From contig CM077664.1 of the NCBI GenBank assembly GCA_039707655.1, forward strand, positions 201,246,195-201,310,194: a stretch of 64,000 nt of DNA. The letters run 5' to 3'. This stretch comes from Elymus sibiricus (lineage: Eukaryota > Streptophyta > Magnoliopsida > Poales > Poaceae). Shown here one piece after another: positions 33,841-45,118 of the stretch; position 1 is the stretch's first letter; each line of letters starts with the position of its first letter. The translations under genes were made by a program, and so were the position numbers. The notes beneath the pieces are model-generated. The model saw only the letters and a list, made by a program, of their open reading frames with translations. It was not told where the DNA came from and ran no database searches.

Positions 33841-35111
33841 GGAGGGCGCGCCCAGGGGGGTAGGCGCGCCCCCCAGGCTTGTGGGCCCCTCGTGGGACCT
33901 CTTGACCTAATTCCAGTGCTATAAATTCCCTAATATTCCCAATATACCAGAAAGACAGAAGAGAAAACCTTTCCACCGCCGCAAGCCTCTGTTCTTCCGC
34001 GATCCCATCTGGAGGCCTTTTCCGGTACTCTGCCGGAGGGGGAATCGATCACGGAGGGCTTCTTCATCAACCTTGCTGCCCTTCCAATGATGTGTGAGTA
34101 GTTTACCACAGACCTACGGGTCCATAGCTAATAGCTAGATGGCTTCTTCTCTCTCTTTGATCTTCAATACCATGTTCTCCTCGATGTTCTTGGAGTTCTT
34201 TTCGATGTAATCTTCTTTTGCGGTGTGTTTGTTGGGATCCGATGAATTGTGGATTTATGGTCAGATTATTCATGAGAAATATTTGAGTCTTCTCTGAACT
34301 CTTTTATGCATGATTGTTATAGCTTTGTATTTCTCTCCGATCTATCCGTTTGGTTTGGCCAACTAGATTGATTTATCTTGCAATGGGAGAGGTGCTTTGT
34401 GATGGGTTCAATCTTGCGGTGTTCTATATCCTAGTGACAGAAAGGGACAAGACACATATTTGTATTGTTGACATTAAGGATCAAAAGATGGGGTTTAATC
34501 ATATTGCTTGAGTTTACTTTGTCTACATCATGTCATCTTGCTTAAGGCGTTACTTTGTTTTATACTTAATACTATAGATGCATGCTGGATAGCGGTCGAT
34601 GAGTGGAGTAATAGTAGTAGATGCAGGCAGGAGTCGGTCTACTTGTCTTGGACATGATGCCTATATACATGATCATTGCCATGAATCCGTCATCACTATG
34701 TGCTTTTCTATCAATTGCTCAACAGTAATTTGTTTACCCACCGTATGCTATGTGTTCGAGAGAGAAGCCTCTAGTGAAAACTATGGCCCCGAGTCTACTT
34801 TTATCATATATTAAAATCCAAATATACCTTGCTGCAATTTATTTACTTTTATTTTATTTTGCAATTTACTTTTCTATATATCACTATCAGAATTAATCCT
34901 TGCAAGTAACCGCTAAGGGGATTGACAACCCTCTTATTTGTGCTGGGTGCAAGTGTTTGCTTTTGTGTGTGTAGGTGCTGCTAACGAGGTCCTGTGTGGT
35001 TCTCCTACTGGATTGATAACCTTGGTTCTTAACTGAGGGAAATACTTATCTCTACTGTACTGCATCATCCTCTCCTCTTCGGGGAAATCCCAACGCAGTT
35101 CACAAGTAGCA
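33841..35111 (+). repeat. Partial 5' LTR
   Basis: Begins within the GC-rich region of the LTR, directly after the CACTA end, and ends CACAAGTAGCA. TATAAA at 33920-33925. Confidence 0.85.
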
Positions 35112-35122
35112 GGAAGAATTTC

Positions 35123-35140
35123 TGGCGGCGTTGCTGGGGA
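35123..35140 (+). other. tRNA-Asp primer-binding site, two mismatches
   Basis: TGGCGGCGTTGCTGGGGA, differing at two positions from the tRNA-Asp complement used in the other copies. Confidence 0.8.
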
Positions 35141-35358
35141 GACATCACCAAAACCTATCAAGTTCCTTCGCATAAACTATCATATACTTGCTCTTATTTT
35201 CATTTGCCTTTTTATTTGCATTTGCCTCTCGTTTTCATCTCCCCCACTTCTCATAAAAATTACGAAAACACAAAAATATTTTTACTTGCTCGTTTGCTTG
35301 CTTGTGTTGTCATGTGCCTTCTATTTGCTTGCATCTTCCCTTGCTAAAAACTATTGAT

Positions 35359-36282
35359 ATGGATCCTCATCCACTTGCTAATATTTTCAAAAAATCCAAT
35401 TATGATGAACCAATTGCTAGTGAGTTGAGTGCTCTAGATTATCTTTATGAAGTTTTGCTTGAAAATCATGACTCTTAAAATTGCGATGAAGTGTTAGATG
35501 AAGAAATTTATAAAGTGATTCATGATAGCTCTTTGAATGAAAAGCATGATTGCAATGATTTTATTATAAATTCTATTAATGTCAATTGTGTTAATTATAT
35601 GCAAAACTACAAGCTTGGGGACGATGATTTTGTTACGTCCACTACTCATTGTAATGATCATGATTGGGGTGATGCTTCTTATGATCTTGAAAATTTATTT
35701 AAGCCTCATGATGAATATGATATTGATAATAATGTTTGTAATAATATTGAAAGTGGGTTTGGAAGAGTGTCAACTTTAGGTAAAAAGAATCCCACATATT
35801 CGGAGAGTGTTCAATCTTACGGAATTTTTGATAAAAGTGGGTTTGGAGAGGTCATGACTTTAGTTGATGTTAATCCCACTATCTTGGAAGATTATAAAAA
35901 AATTATGCATGTGGATCATAGAGAGAATAATGTTTATGATAGCTATAATGTTGAGTTTGATTATGATCCTACATGTAATTATTATGAGAGAGGAAAATAT
36001 GGTTGTAGAAATCTTCATGTTACTAAATTGCCTCTCGTTATGTTGAAATTATTAATGCTTCTTTCTTCCTATTTGCATATGCTAGATGTTGTTTATCTTG
36101 ATAATTTGTTTGCTTATAAAATTCCTATGCATAGGAAGTATGTTAAACTTAAATGTGTTTGTTACATGTTTTATAATGCTCTCTTTGTGTTTCCATTGTT
36201 ATCTTTCATGAGAGCATCATTGAAATCTCAAGCCTATCTTAATGGCTATAAAGAAAGAGCTTCTTGGGAGGCAACCCAATAA
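35359..36282 (+). pseudogene. Uncharacterised retroelement ORF (short N-terminal type), one stop
   Basis: ATG at 35359 gives MDPHPLANIFKKSNYDEP. TAA at 35476 interrupts the frame, which then stays open to the stop at 36280-36282 (307 codons overall). Its closest relative is the intact ORF at 55634-56491. Shared blocks: NIESGFGRVSTLG, SGFGEVMTLVDVNPTILEDY, DPTCNYYERGKYG and PMHRKYVKLKC. SGFGxVxTL occurs twice, an internal repeat. It ends over the conserved TTGGGAGGCAACCCAA motif. No enzymatic motif is visible. Confidence 0.6.
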
Positions 36283-37607
36283 TCCGTTGTTTTATTTTTT
36301 GTGTGTTTACACAATTGTAGCCTCTATTATGATCGTGATTTTTATCTTTTAATTAGTGTTTGTGCCAAGTAATGCCTTTGGGATAATTTGGATGATAGCA
36401 TAATTGATGCTGTTTGGAAAACAGATAGTTTTGTGTCCAGTATTTGATTTTTGGTTCTGTACTGGAGCGTCAAAAAAATCTAAAAATTTTACACAGTATT
36501 TTTTTATGAAGTTTTTATGTTGTCCTAATTTTTTAGAATTTTTGGAGTTACAGAAGTATAGCTTTTAAATAGATCTTTACAGACTGTTCTGTTTTAGACA
36601 GATTCTGTTTTTGTTGCATAGTTTGCTTATTTTGATGAATCTATGGATCGTATCGGGGGGTATGAGCCATGGGGAAGTTGGAGTACAGTAGAATTATGCC
36701 AATATCAAATATGAATCAATTTACAACAGTAACTAAAGTTTAAGATTTATTTGTTATACTAACGGATCTCACGAGGTTTCTGTTGAGTTTTGTGTGCTGA
36801 AGTTTTCAAGTTTTGGGTGAGACTACGATGGATAAAGGAATAAGGACCGGCAAGAGCCTAAGCTTGGGGATGCCCAAGGCACCCCAAGGTAATATTCAAG
36901 GAAGACTCAAGCGTCTAAGCTTGGGGATGCCCCGGATGGCATCCCCTCTTTCGTCTACAATCTATCGGTATATCACTTGGAGCTATATTTTTATTCATCG
37001 CATGATATGTGTTTTACTTGGAGCGTCTTGTGCTATAGTTTGCTTGCTTTTGTTTTCTTGTTAGTTTTCCACAATCATCTTTGCGGAACACACCTTTTTG
37101 AGAGGGACACACATTATTCGTGATTTGTTAGAATACTCTATGTGCATCACTTATATCTTTTGAGCTAGGCAGTTGCTCTAGTGCTTCACTTATATCTTTT
37201 AGAGCACGGTGGTGGTTATATTTTAAAGAAATAGTTGCACTCTCATGCTTCACTTATATCTTTTTGAGAGTCTAATAAATAGCAATGGTAATATGCACGG
37301 GTTATGAATTTGGTCCTAATATGATAGGTATTCAAGAGGGATATAATAAAAACTTTCATGTAGATCACTGAATATGATAAGTTTGATTCCTTGCAATAGT
37401 TTTGCGATATTAAGATGGTCATATGTGGGACATGCTAGTAGATAATTATGGTTTAGTAAGAATATTGGTGTTAAGGTTTGTGATTCCCGAAGCATGCACG
37501 TATGGTCTGTCGTTATGCTAAGAAGTTGGAGTATGATTTATTCTTGATTGTCTTCTTTTGCGTGGCGGTCGGGGGCGCGCGATGGTTAACTCCTACCAAC
37601 CTCCCCC
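36283..37607 (+). other. 3' internal non-coding region with hairpins
   Basis: Contains AAGCTTGGGGATGC at 36860 and 36917 with paired GC hairpins. It also has loop-motif hairpins ACTCTCA/TGAGAGT (37239-37245/37265-37271) and TGCTCTA/TAGAGCA (37174-37180/37200-37206). Confidence 0.6.
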
Positions 37608-37751
37608 CTAGGGGCATGTGTAGTAGTACTTTGCTTCGAGGGCTAATAGACTTTCGTAATAAGTATGTGAGTTCTTTATGACTAATGTGAGTCCATGGAT
37701 TATACGCACTCTCACCTTTCCGCAATTTGCTAGCCTCTTCGGTATCGTGCA

Positions 37752-38111
37752 TTGCCCTTTCTCACATCGAGAGTCGGTGCAAACTTCGCCGGTGCATCCA
37801 AACCCCGTGATATGATACGCTCTATCACACATAAGCCTCCTTATATCTTCCTCAAAACAGCCACCATACCTACCTATTATGGCATTTCCATAGCCATTCC
37901 GAGATATATTGCCATGCAACTTCCACCGTTCTTTTTATATGACACACATCATCATTGTCATATTGCTTTGCATGATCATATAGCTGACATAGTATTTGTG
38001 GCTCAGCCACCGTTCATCATTTTCATACATGTTACGCTAGTATCATTGCACATCCAGGTACACTACCAGAGGCATTCATATAGAGTCATATTTGTTCTAG
38101 TATCGAGTTAA
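37752..38111 (+). other. Conserved open frame in the 3' internal region
   Basis: A 119-codon open frame (MPFLTSRVGANFAGASKP...IAIPRYIAMQLPPF...) strongly matching the minus-strand frame at 49271-49639, including RDMIRSITHKPPYIFLKTA and HCHIALHDHIADI. Such similarity between two copies suggests either an old coding sequence or recent common ancestry; I cannot separate these. No domain is recognised. Confidence 0.35.
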
Positions 38112-38745
38112 AAAAATTGAGTTGTAAGTAAATAGAAGTGTGATGATCATCATTATTAGAGCATTGTCCCTGTGAGGAGATAAAAAAAGAGGCCAAAAAG
38201 AGCCCAGCGAAAAAATGAGAGAAAAAGAGAGAAGGGGTTGTGTTACTATCTTTTTCCATGCTTGTGCTTCAAAGGAGCACCATGTTTTTCATATAGAGAG
38301 TCTCCTATGTTGTCACTTTCATATACTAGTGGGAATTTTTCATTATAGAACTTGGCTTGTATATTCCGATGATGGGCTTCCTCAAATGCCCGAGGTCTTC
38401 ATGAGCAAGCAAGTTGGGTATTTGAGAAATTAGGACAACGTAAACAATTCATATACCAATATTGTATAAATTTTTTAGATTTTTCTGATGCTCCAGTACA
38501 GAATGAAAAATCAAATACTAGGTGCAAAACTTTTTGTTTTCCAAACAGCATCAATTATACTATCATCCAAATCATCCCAAAGACATTACTTGGCACAAAC
38601 ACTAATTAAAAGATAAAAACACACTCATAACAGAGGCTACAATTGTGTAAACACACAAAAACAGAAAACAAATAACTATTGGGTTGTCTCCCAACAAGCT
38701 CTTCCTTTATAGCCATTAAGATAGGCTTTGAGATTTAAATGATGC

Positions 38746-39930
38746 TCACATCAAAGACAAGAATTGAAGCACAAAGAAAGCATCATATAACATGTGACAA
38801 ACACATTTAAGTCTAACATACTTCCTATGCATAAGCATTTTATAAGAAAACAAATTATTAAGACAAGCAATATCTAGCACATGCAAATAGGAAGAATGAT
38901 GCATTAATAATTTCAACACAACGAGAGGTAATTTAGTAACATGAAAATTTCTACAACCATATTTTCCTCTCTCATAATAATTACATGTAGGATCATAATC
39001 AAATTCAACAATATAGCTATCATATAAAATGTTCTCTTCATGATCCACATGCATAAAAGTCTTATAGTCTTCCAAGATAGTGGGATCTTTATTACCTAAA
39101 GTTGACACTCTTCCAAACCCACTTTCAATATTATTGCAAACATTATAATCCATAACATATTCATCATGAGGCTTAAATAAATTTTCAAGATCATAAGAAG
39201 CATCACCCCAATCATGATCATTACAATAAGTAGTGGACATAACAAAATCATCATCCCCAAGCTTGTAGCTTTGCATATCATTAGCACAATTGACATTAAT
39301 AGATTTTATAATAGCAATATTGCAACCATGCTTTTCATTCAAGGAGCTATCAAGTGTGGGTGCAATAGCAATGATTTCATTTTTAACATAAGGAACTATA
39401 GCAAGTTCATCTCCATAAGCATAATTAATATTGGCATCATGGCCATAAGCATCAAATTTATCAAAAAGGGATATTTCAAGTGAATCAATAGGATCATAAT
39501 TATCTATAGATTCATGCATATCATTATTCTCTTCCAAAGCAACAGACATTCTCCCAATGAATTCACTAACATAGGTATTGGAAGCATAGTTTTCATAGCA
39601 ATATTTAAGTATGGCAAGATTTTCATATTTGTAGAGAGTAGCATCATACTTTTCAATCAAAGAAGCAACTTCATAGGCGCCCTTAAAAGCAACAAATTCT
39701 TCAATTTGTTCGATATCATAGTAGCTGTAAACACCCTTGGCATAAGAAGAAAAGATTTCATTATCATTAAACTCACATAGGTAGGGAAGGTGTTTTTTAG
39801 GGTTCTTAGAGCAACAAGTAAAATCATGAATTTCAAATAGATTCCAAGCATAGCATAGCAAACAATTTATTTGATTCCATAAGAGTCTCCCTTTTTGAGA
39901 CAAACGGTGATGCACAAAATGAGCATGCAC
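38746..39930 (-). CDS. Uncharacterised retroelement ORF, chimeric long form
   Basis: About 394 codons open on the minus strand. The N-terminal part (HHRLSQKGRLLW, GVYSYYDIEQIEEFVAFKGA, YGDELAIVPYVKNEI) matches the ORF at 17485-18814. From SSLNEKHGCNIAIIKSIN on it matches the ORFs at 35359 and 55634 (NIESGFGRVSTLG, DPTCNYYERGKYG). It is thus a fusion of two versions. Further homology upstream (FYLDNL..., near 40000) contains stops, so the true start may be lost. No catalytic motif. Whether it is expressed is unknown. Confidence 0.55.
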   Translation of the reverse strand: MHAHFVHHRLSQKGRLLWNQINCLLCYAWNLFEIHDFTCCSKNPKKHLPYLCEFNDNEIFSSYAKGVYSYYDIEQIEEFVAFKGAYEVASLIEKYDATLYKYENLAILKYCYENYASNTYVSEFIGRMSVALEENNDMHESIDNYDPIDSLEISLFDKFDAYGHDANINYAYGDELAIVPYVKNEIIAIAPTLDSSLNEKHGCNIAIIKSINVNCANDMQSYKLGDDDFVMSTTYCNDHDWGDASYDLENLFKPHDEYVMDYNVCNNIESGFGRVSTLGNKDPTILEDYKTFMHVDHEENILYDSYIVEFDYDPTCNYYERGKYGCRNFHVTKLPLVVLKLLMHHSSYLHVLDIACLNNLFSYKMLMHRKYVRLKCVCHMLYDAFFVLQFLSLM

Positions 39931-40247
39931 ATCTAATGATTTCCCTCAACTAAACTAGTCAGGGTTTCAGCATGAGCACAAATGGATCAAAGATTATCCA
40001 AGTAGAAAACTTTAAGTTGATCCATAGTGATCTTAAATTTTTGCTTTTGTTTTCTGTTTTCTGTGTTGACATGAAGGCAGTAAAAGCAAGCAAACAAGCA
40101 AACAAAAATATTTTTGTGTTTTTTGTAAAATTGTCTTAGAAGTGGGGAGATGAAAACGAGAGGCAAATGCAAATAAAAAGGCAAATGAAAATAAGAGCAG
40201 GTAGATGATAGTTTATGCGAAGGTAATTGATAGGTTTTGGTGATGTC

Positions 40248-40265
40248 TCCCCGGCAACGGCGCCA
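40248..40265 (-). other. tRNA-Asp primer-binding site
   Basis: The complement reads TGGCGCCGTTGCCGGGGA, 11 nt inside the LTR. Confidence 0.9.
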
Positions 40266-40276
40266 GAAATTCTTCC

Positions 40277-41852
40277 TGCTACTTGTGAACTGCGTTGGGA
40301 TTTCCCCAAAGAGGAGAGGATGATGCAGTACAGTAGAGATAAGTATTTCCCTCAGTTAAGAACCAAGGTTATCAATCCAGTAGGAGAACCACACAGAACC
40401 TCATTAGCAGCACCTACACACACAAAAGCAAACACTTGCACCCAACGCAAATAAGAAGGTTGTCAATCCCCTTAGCGGTTACTTGCAAGGATTAATTCTG
40501 ATAGTGATAGATAGAAAAGTAAATTGCAAAATAAAATAAAGTAAATAAATTGCAGCAAGGTATTTTTGGATTTTAATTTATGATAAAAGTAGACCCGGGG
40601 GCCATAGTTTTCACTAGAGGCTTCTCTCTCGAACACATAGCATACGGTGGGTAAACAAATTACTGTTGGGCAATTGATAGAAAAGCGCATAGTTATGACG
40701 ATATTCAAGGCAATGATCATGTATATAGGCATCACCTCCGAGACAAGTAGACCGACTCCTGCCTGCATCTACTACTATTACTCCACCCATCGACCGCTAT
40801 GCAGCATGCATCTAGGGTATTAAGTGCAAAACAGAGTAACGCCTTAAGCAAGATGACATGATGTAGACAAAGTAAACTCAAGCAATATGATTAAACCCCA
40901 TCTTTTTATCCTTAATGGCAACAATACAAATACGTGTCTTGTCCCTTTCTGTCACTGGGATATAGAACATCGCAAGATTGAACCCATCACAAAGCACCTC
41001 TCCCATTGCAAGATAAATCAATCTAGTTGGCCAAACCAAACGGATAGATCGGAGAGAAATACAAAGCTATAACAATCATGCATAAAAGAGTTCAGAGAAG
41101 ACTCAAATATTTCTCATGAATAATCTGATCATAAACCCACAATTCATCGAATCCCAACAAACACACCGCAAAAGAAGATTACATCGAATAGAACTCCAAG
41201 AACATCGAGGAGAACATGGTATTGAAGATCAAAGAGAGAGAAGAAGCCATCTAGCTACTAGCTATGGAGCAGTAGGTCTATGGTAAACTACTCACACATC
41301 ATCAGAAGGGCATCAAGGTTGATGTAGAAGCCCTCCGTGATCGATTCCCCCTTCGGCAGAGTACCAAAAAGGGCCTCCAGATGGGATCGCAGAAGAACAG
41401 AGGCTTGCGGCGGCGGAAAGGTTTTCTCTTCTGTCTCTCTGGTATATTGGGAATATTTGGGAATTTATAGCATTGGAATTAGGTCAAGAGGTGCCACGAG
41501 GGGCCCACAAGCCTAGGGGCGCGCCTACCCCCCCTCCCCCCCGTCCCCAGGCGCACCCTCCGGACTTGTCGCTCCCTCATGATTTTTCTGGTCTTCTCCC
41601 AAAGCTTCTAGGGTCCCTTCTGGTCCAGAAAAAATTAATCCAAAGTTTTTTATTCGTTTGACTCCGTTTGACAATGATTTTCTGAAAAGGCAAAAACAGG
41701 CAAAAAAACAGCAACTGGCACTGGGCACTAGGTTAATAGGTTAGTCCCAAAAAATGATATATAATTGCATATGATTGCATATAAAACATCCAAGATTGAT
41801 ACTATAATAGCATGGAACAATAAAAAAATAAAGAAACGTTGGAGACGTATCA
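40277..41852 (-). repeat. Complete 5' LTR (1576 bp)
   Basis: Plus strand begins TGCTACTTGTGAACTGCG and ends GGAGACGTATCA, the complement of the LTR family termini. Confidence 0.88.
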
Positions 41853-42862
41853 AGGTGACCCTAGAAGCTTCGGGAGAAGACCAGAAGAGTCACGAGGGAG
41901 CGACAAGCCCGGAGGGCGCGCCCCCCAGGCTTGTGGGCCCCTCGTGGCACCTATTGACCTAATTCCAGCGCTATAAATTCCCAAATATTCGCAATATACC
42001 AGAAAGACAGAAGAGAAAACCTTTCCGCCGCCGCAAGCCTCTGTTCTTCTGTGATCCCATCCGGAGGCCTTTTTCGGTACTCTGCCAGAGGGGGAATCGA
42101 TCGCGGAGGGCTTCTTCATCAACCATGTTGCCCTTCCGATGATGTGTGAGTAGTTTACCATAGGCCTATGGGTCCATAGCTAGTAGCTAGATGGCTTCTT
42201 CTCTCTCTTTGATCTTCAATACCATGTTCTCCTCGATGTTCTTGGAGTTCTATTCGATGTAATCTTCTTTTGTGGTGTGTTTGTTGGGATCCGATGAATT
42301 GTGGGTTTCTTATCAGATTATTCATGAGAAATATTTGAGTCTTCTCTGAACTCTTTTATGCATGATTGTTATATCTTTGTATTTCTCTCCGATCTATCCA
42401 TTTGGTTTGGCCAACTAGATTGATTTATCTTGCAATGGGAGAGGTGCTTTGTGATGGGTTCAATCTTGCGGTGTTCTATATCCCAGTGACAGAAAGGGAC
42501 AAGACACGTATTTGTATTGTTGCCATTAAGCATAAAAAGATGGGGTTTAATCATATTGCTTGAGTTTACTTTGTCTACATCATGTCATCTTGCTTAAGGC
42601 GTTACTCTGTTTTATACTTAATACTCTAGATGCATGCTGGATAGCGGTCGATGAGTGGAGTAATAGTAGTAGATGCAGGCAAGAGTTAGTCTACTTGTCT
42701 CGGACGTGATGCCTATATACATGATCATTGCCATGAATCCGTTATCACTATGCGCTTTTCTATCAATTGCCCAACAGTAATTTGTTTACCCACCGTATGC
42801 TATGTGTTCGAGAGAGAAACCTCTAGTGAAAACTATGGCCCCCGGGTCTACTTTTATCATAA
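41853..42862 (+). repeat. Partial LTR, both ends missing
   Basis: Same LTR family on the plus strand, starting at ACCCTAGAAGC and stopping at CTACTTTTATCAT. It forms the left arm of a ~1-kb inverted repeat with the next LTR. Confidence 0.8.
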
Positions 42863-44133
42863 ATTGCAGCAAGGTATTTTTGGATTTTAATATATGATAA
42901 AAGTAGACCCGGGGGCCATAGTTTTCACTAGAGGTTTCTCTCTCGAACACATAGCATACGGTGGGTAAACAAATTACTGTTGGGCAATTGATAGAAAAGC
43001 AAATAATTATGACGGATTCATGGCAATGATCATGTATATAGGCATCACGTCCGAGACAAGTAGACCGACTCCTACCTGCATCTACAACTATTACTCCACC
43101 CATCGACCGCTATCCAGCATGCATCTAGTGTATTAAGTATGAAACAGAGTAACGCCTTAAGCAAGATGACATGATGTAGACAAAGTAAACTCAAGCAATA
43201 TGATTAAACCCCATCTTTTTATCCTTAATGGCAACAATACAAATACGTGTCATGTCCCTTTCTGTCACTGGGATTGAGCACCGCAAGATTGAACCCATCA
43301 CAAAGCACCTCTCCCATTGCAAGATAAACCAATCTAGTTGGCCAAACCAAATTGATAGATCGGAGAGAAATACAAAGCTATAATAATCATGCATAAAATA
43401 GTTCAGAGAAGACTCAAATATTTCTCATGAATAATCTGATCATAAACTCATAATTCATCGGATCCCAACAAACACACCGCAAAAGAAGATTACATCGGAT
43501 AGAACTCCAAGAACATCGAGGAGAACATGGTATTGAAGATCAAAGAGAGAGAAGAAGCCATCTAGCTACTATCTATGGACCCGTAGGTCTGTGGTAAACT
43601 ACTCACACATCATCGGAAGGGCAGCAAGGTTGGTGTAGAAGCCCTCCGTGATCGATTCCCCCTCCGGCAGAGTACCGAAAAGGCCTCCAGATGGGATCAC
43701 GGAAGAACAAAGGCTTGTGGCAGTGTAAAAGTTATTCGGGGTGGCTCTCTGTTGGTTTCTGAATATTTGAGAATTTATAGAAGTGGAATTAGGTCAAAAG
43801 GAGCCACAAGGGCCCCACAAGGCATCAGGGCGCCCCCCCAGGGTCATGCCCTGTTGCCTTGTGGAGGCTTCGTGAAGCTTCTGGCCTCCTCTCCAAGTCT
43901 CCAGGGTCTCTTTTGTCCAGAAAAAATCTCCAAAAAAATTCGTGGCATTTGGACTTCGTTTGGTACTGATTTCCTAAAAACCAAAAACAAGCAGAAAACA
44001 ACAACTGGCACTGGGCACTAGGTTAATAGGTTAGTCCCAAAAAATGATATATAATTGCATATAAAAACATCCAGGATTGATACTATAATAGCATGGAATA
44101 ATCAAAAATTATAGATACATTGGAGACGTATCA
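42863..44133 (-). repeat. 3' LTR, distal end truncated
   Basis: Corresponds to 53683-54952 of the 5' LTR. Starts abruptly at AAATTGCAGCAAGG, at the inverted junction. Confidence 0.85.
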
Positions 44134-44134
44134 A

Positions 44135-44148
44135 GCATCCCCAAGCTT
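44135..44148 (-). other. Polypurine-tract-like motif
   Basis: The complement is AAGCTTGGGGATGC, one base from the LTR. Confidence 0.7.
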
Positions 44149-45118
44149 AATTCCTGCTCGTCCTCGAGTAGGTAAATGATAAAAATAGAATTTTTGATGT
44201 GGAATGCTACCTAACATGTTTCATCATGTAATCTCTCTTACGGTATGAATAATAAGATCCGAATGCTTCAAAGCAATAGTCTATAATTTGATATGAAGAC
44301 ATCAATACTCAGGCATACTAACAAACAATCATGCCTTTCAAAATAAAAATGCTAAAGAAAGTTATCCCTACAAAATCATATAATCCTGTCATGCTCCATC
44401 TTCTTAACACAAAATATTTATCATGCACTACCCCGATGACAAGCCGAGCAATTGGTTCATACTTCTTAACGCGCTTCGGCTTTTTCAACCCCCACGCAAT
44501 ACATGAGTGCAAGCCATGGATATAGCACTATGGGTGGAATATAGTGTGGTGGTAGAGATTAATAAGGGGAAGTCAAAAATAAGAAGATAGTCTCACATCA
44601 ACGTGGCTAATCAACGGGCTATGGAGATGCCCATCAAGTGATGTCAATGCGAGGAGTAGGGATTGCCATGCAACGGATGCACTAAGAGCTATAAGTGTAT
44701 GAAAGCTCAACATGAAAACTAAGTGGGTGTGCATCCAACTTGCTTGCTCATTAGGACCTCGGGCATTTGAGGAAGCCCATCATCGAAATATACAAGCCAA
44801 GTTCTATAATGAAAAATTCCCACTAGTATATGAAAGTGACTAAACAGGATACTCTCTATATGAAAAACATGGTGCTACTTTGAAGCACAAGTATGGAAAA
44901 GGATAGTAACACTGCCCCTTCTCTCTTTTTCTCTCATTTTCTTCTTTTTCTTTTTTTTCTTTTCTTCGTGGGCTCTTTTTGGCCTCCTTTTTTTATTTCC
45001 TCACTGGGACAATGCTCTAATAATGATGATCATCATACTTCTATTTACTTACAACTCGAAACTAGAACAAAATATGACTCTATATGAATGCCTCTGACAG
45101 TGTACCAGGATGTGCAAT
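44149..45118 (-). other. 3' internal non-coding region
   Basis: Collinear (inverted) with the 38.1-38.4 kb region and with 1380-1700. No convincing open frame. Confidence 0.5.

Larger units (their letters stand above)
33841..38415 (+). mobile_element. Athila-like element, 5' half, left LTR truncated by CACTA
   Basis: Partial 5' LTR (33841-35111), primer site, an uncharacterised ORF and most of the 3' internal region. It stops at about 38415 inside AGCAAGCAAGTTGG, where the sequence switches to another element in opposite orientation. Its 3' LTR is missing. Confidence 0.8.
38416..41852 (-). mobile_element. Athila-like element, 5' half, inverted
   Basis: Complete 5' LTR at 40277-41852, primer site, long ORF, then a break at about 38416-38430 joining tail to tail with the preceding element. 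The 3' internal region and 3' LTR are absent. The LTR outer end at 41852 abuts the middle of another LTR, so this element inserted into that LTR. Confidence 0.8.
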
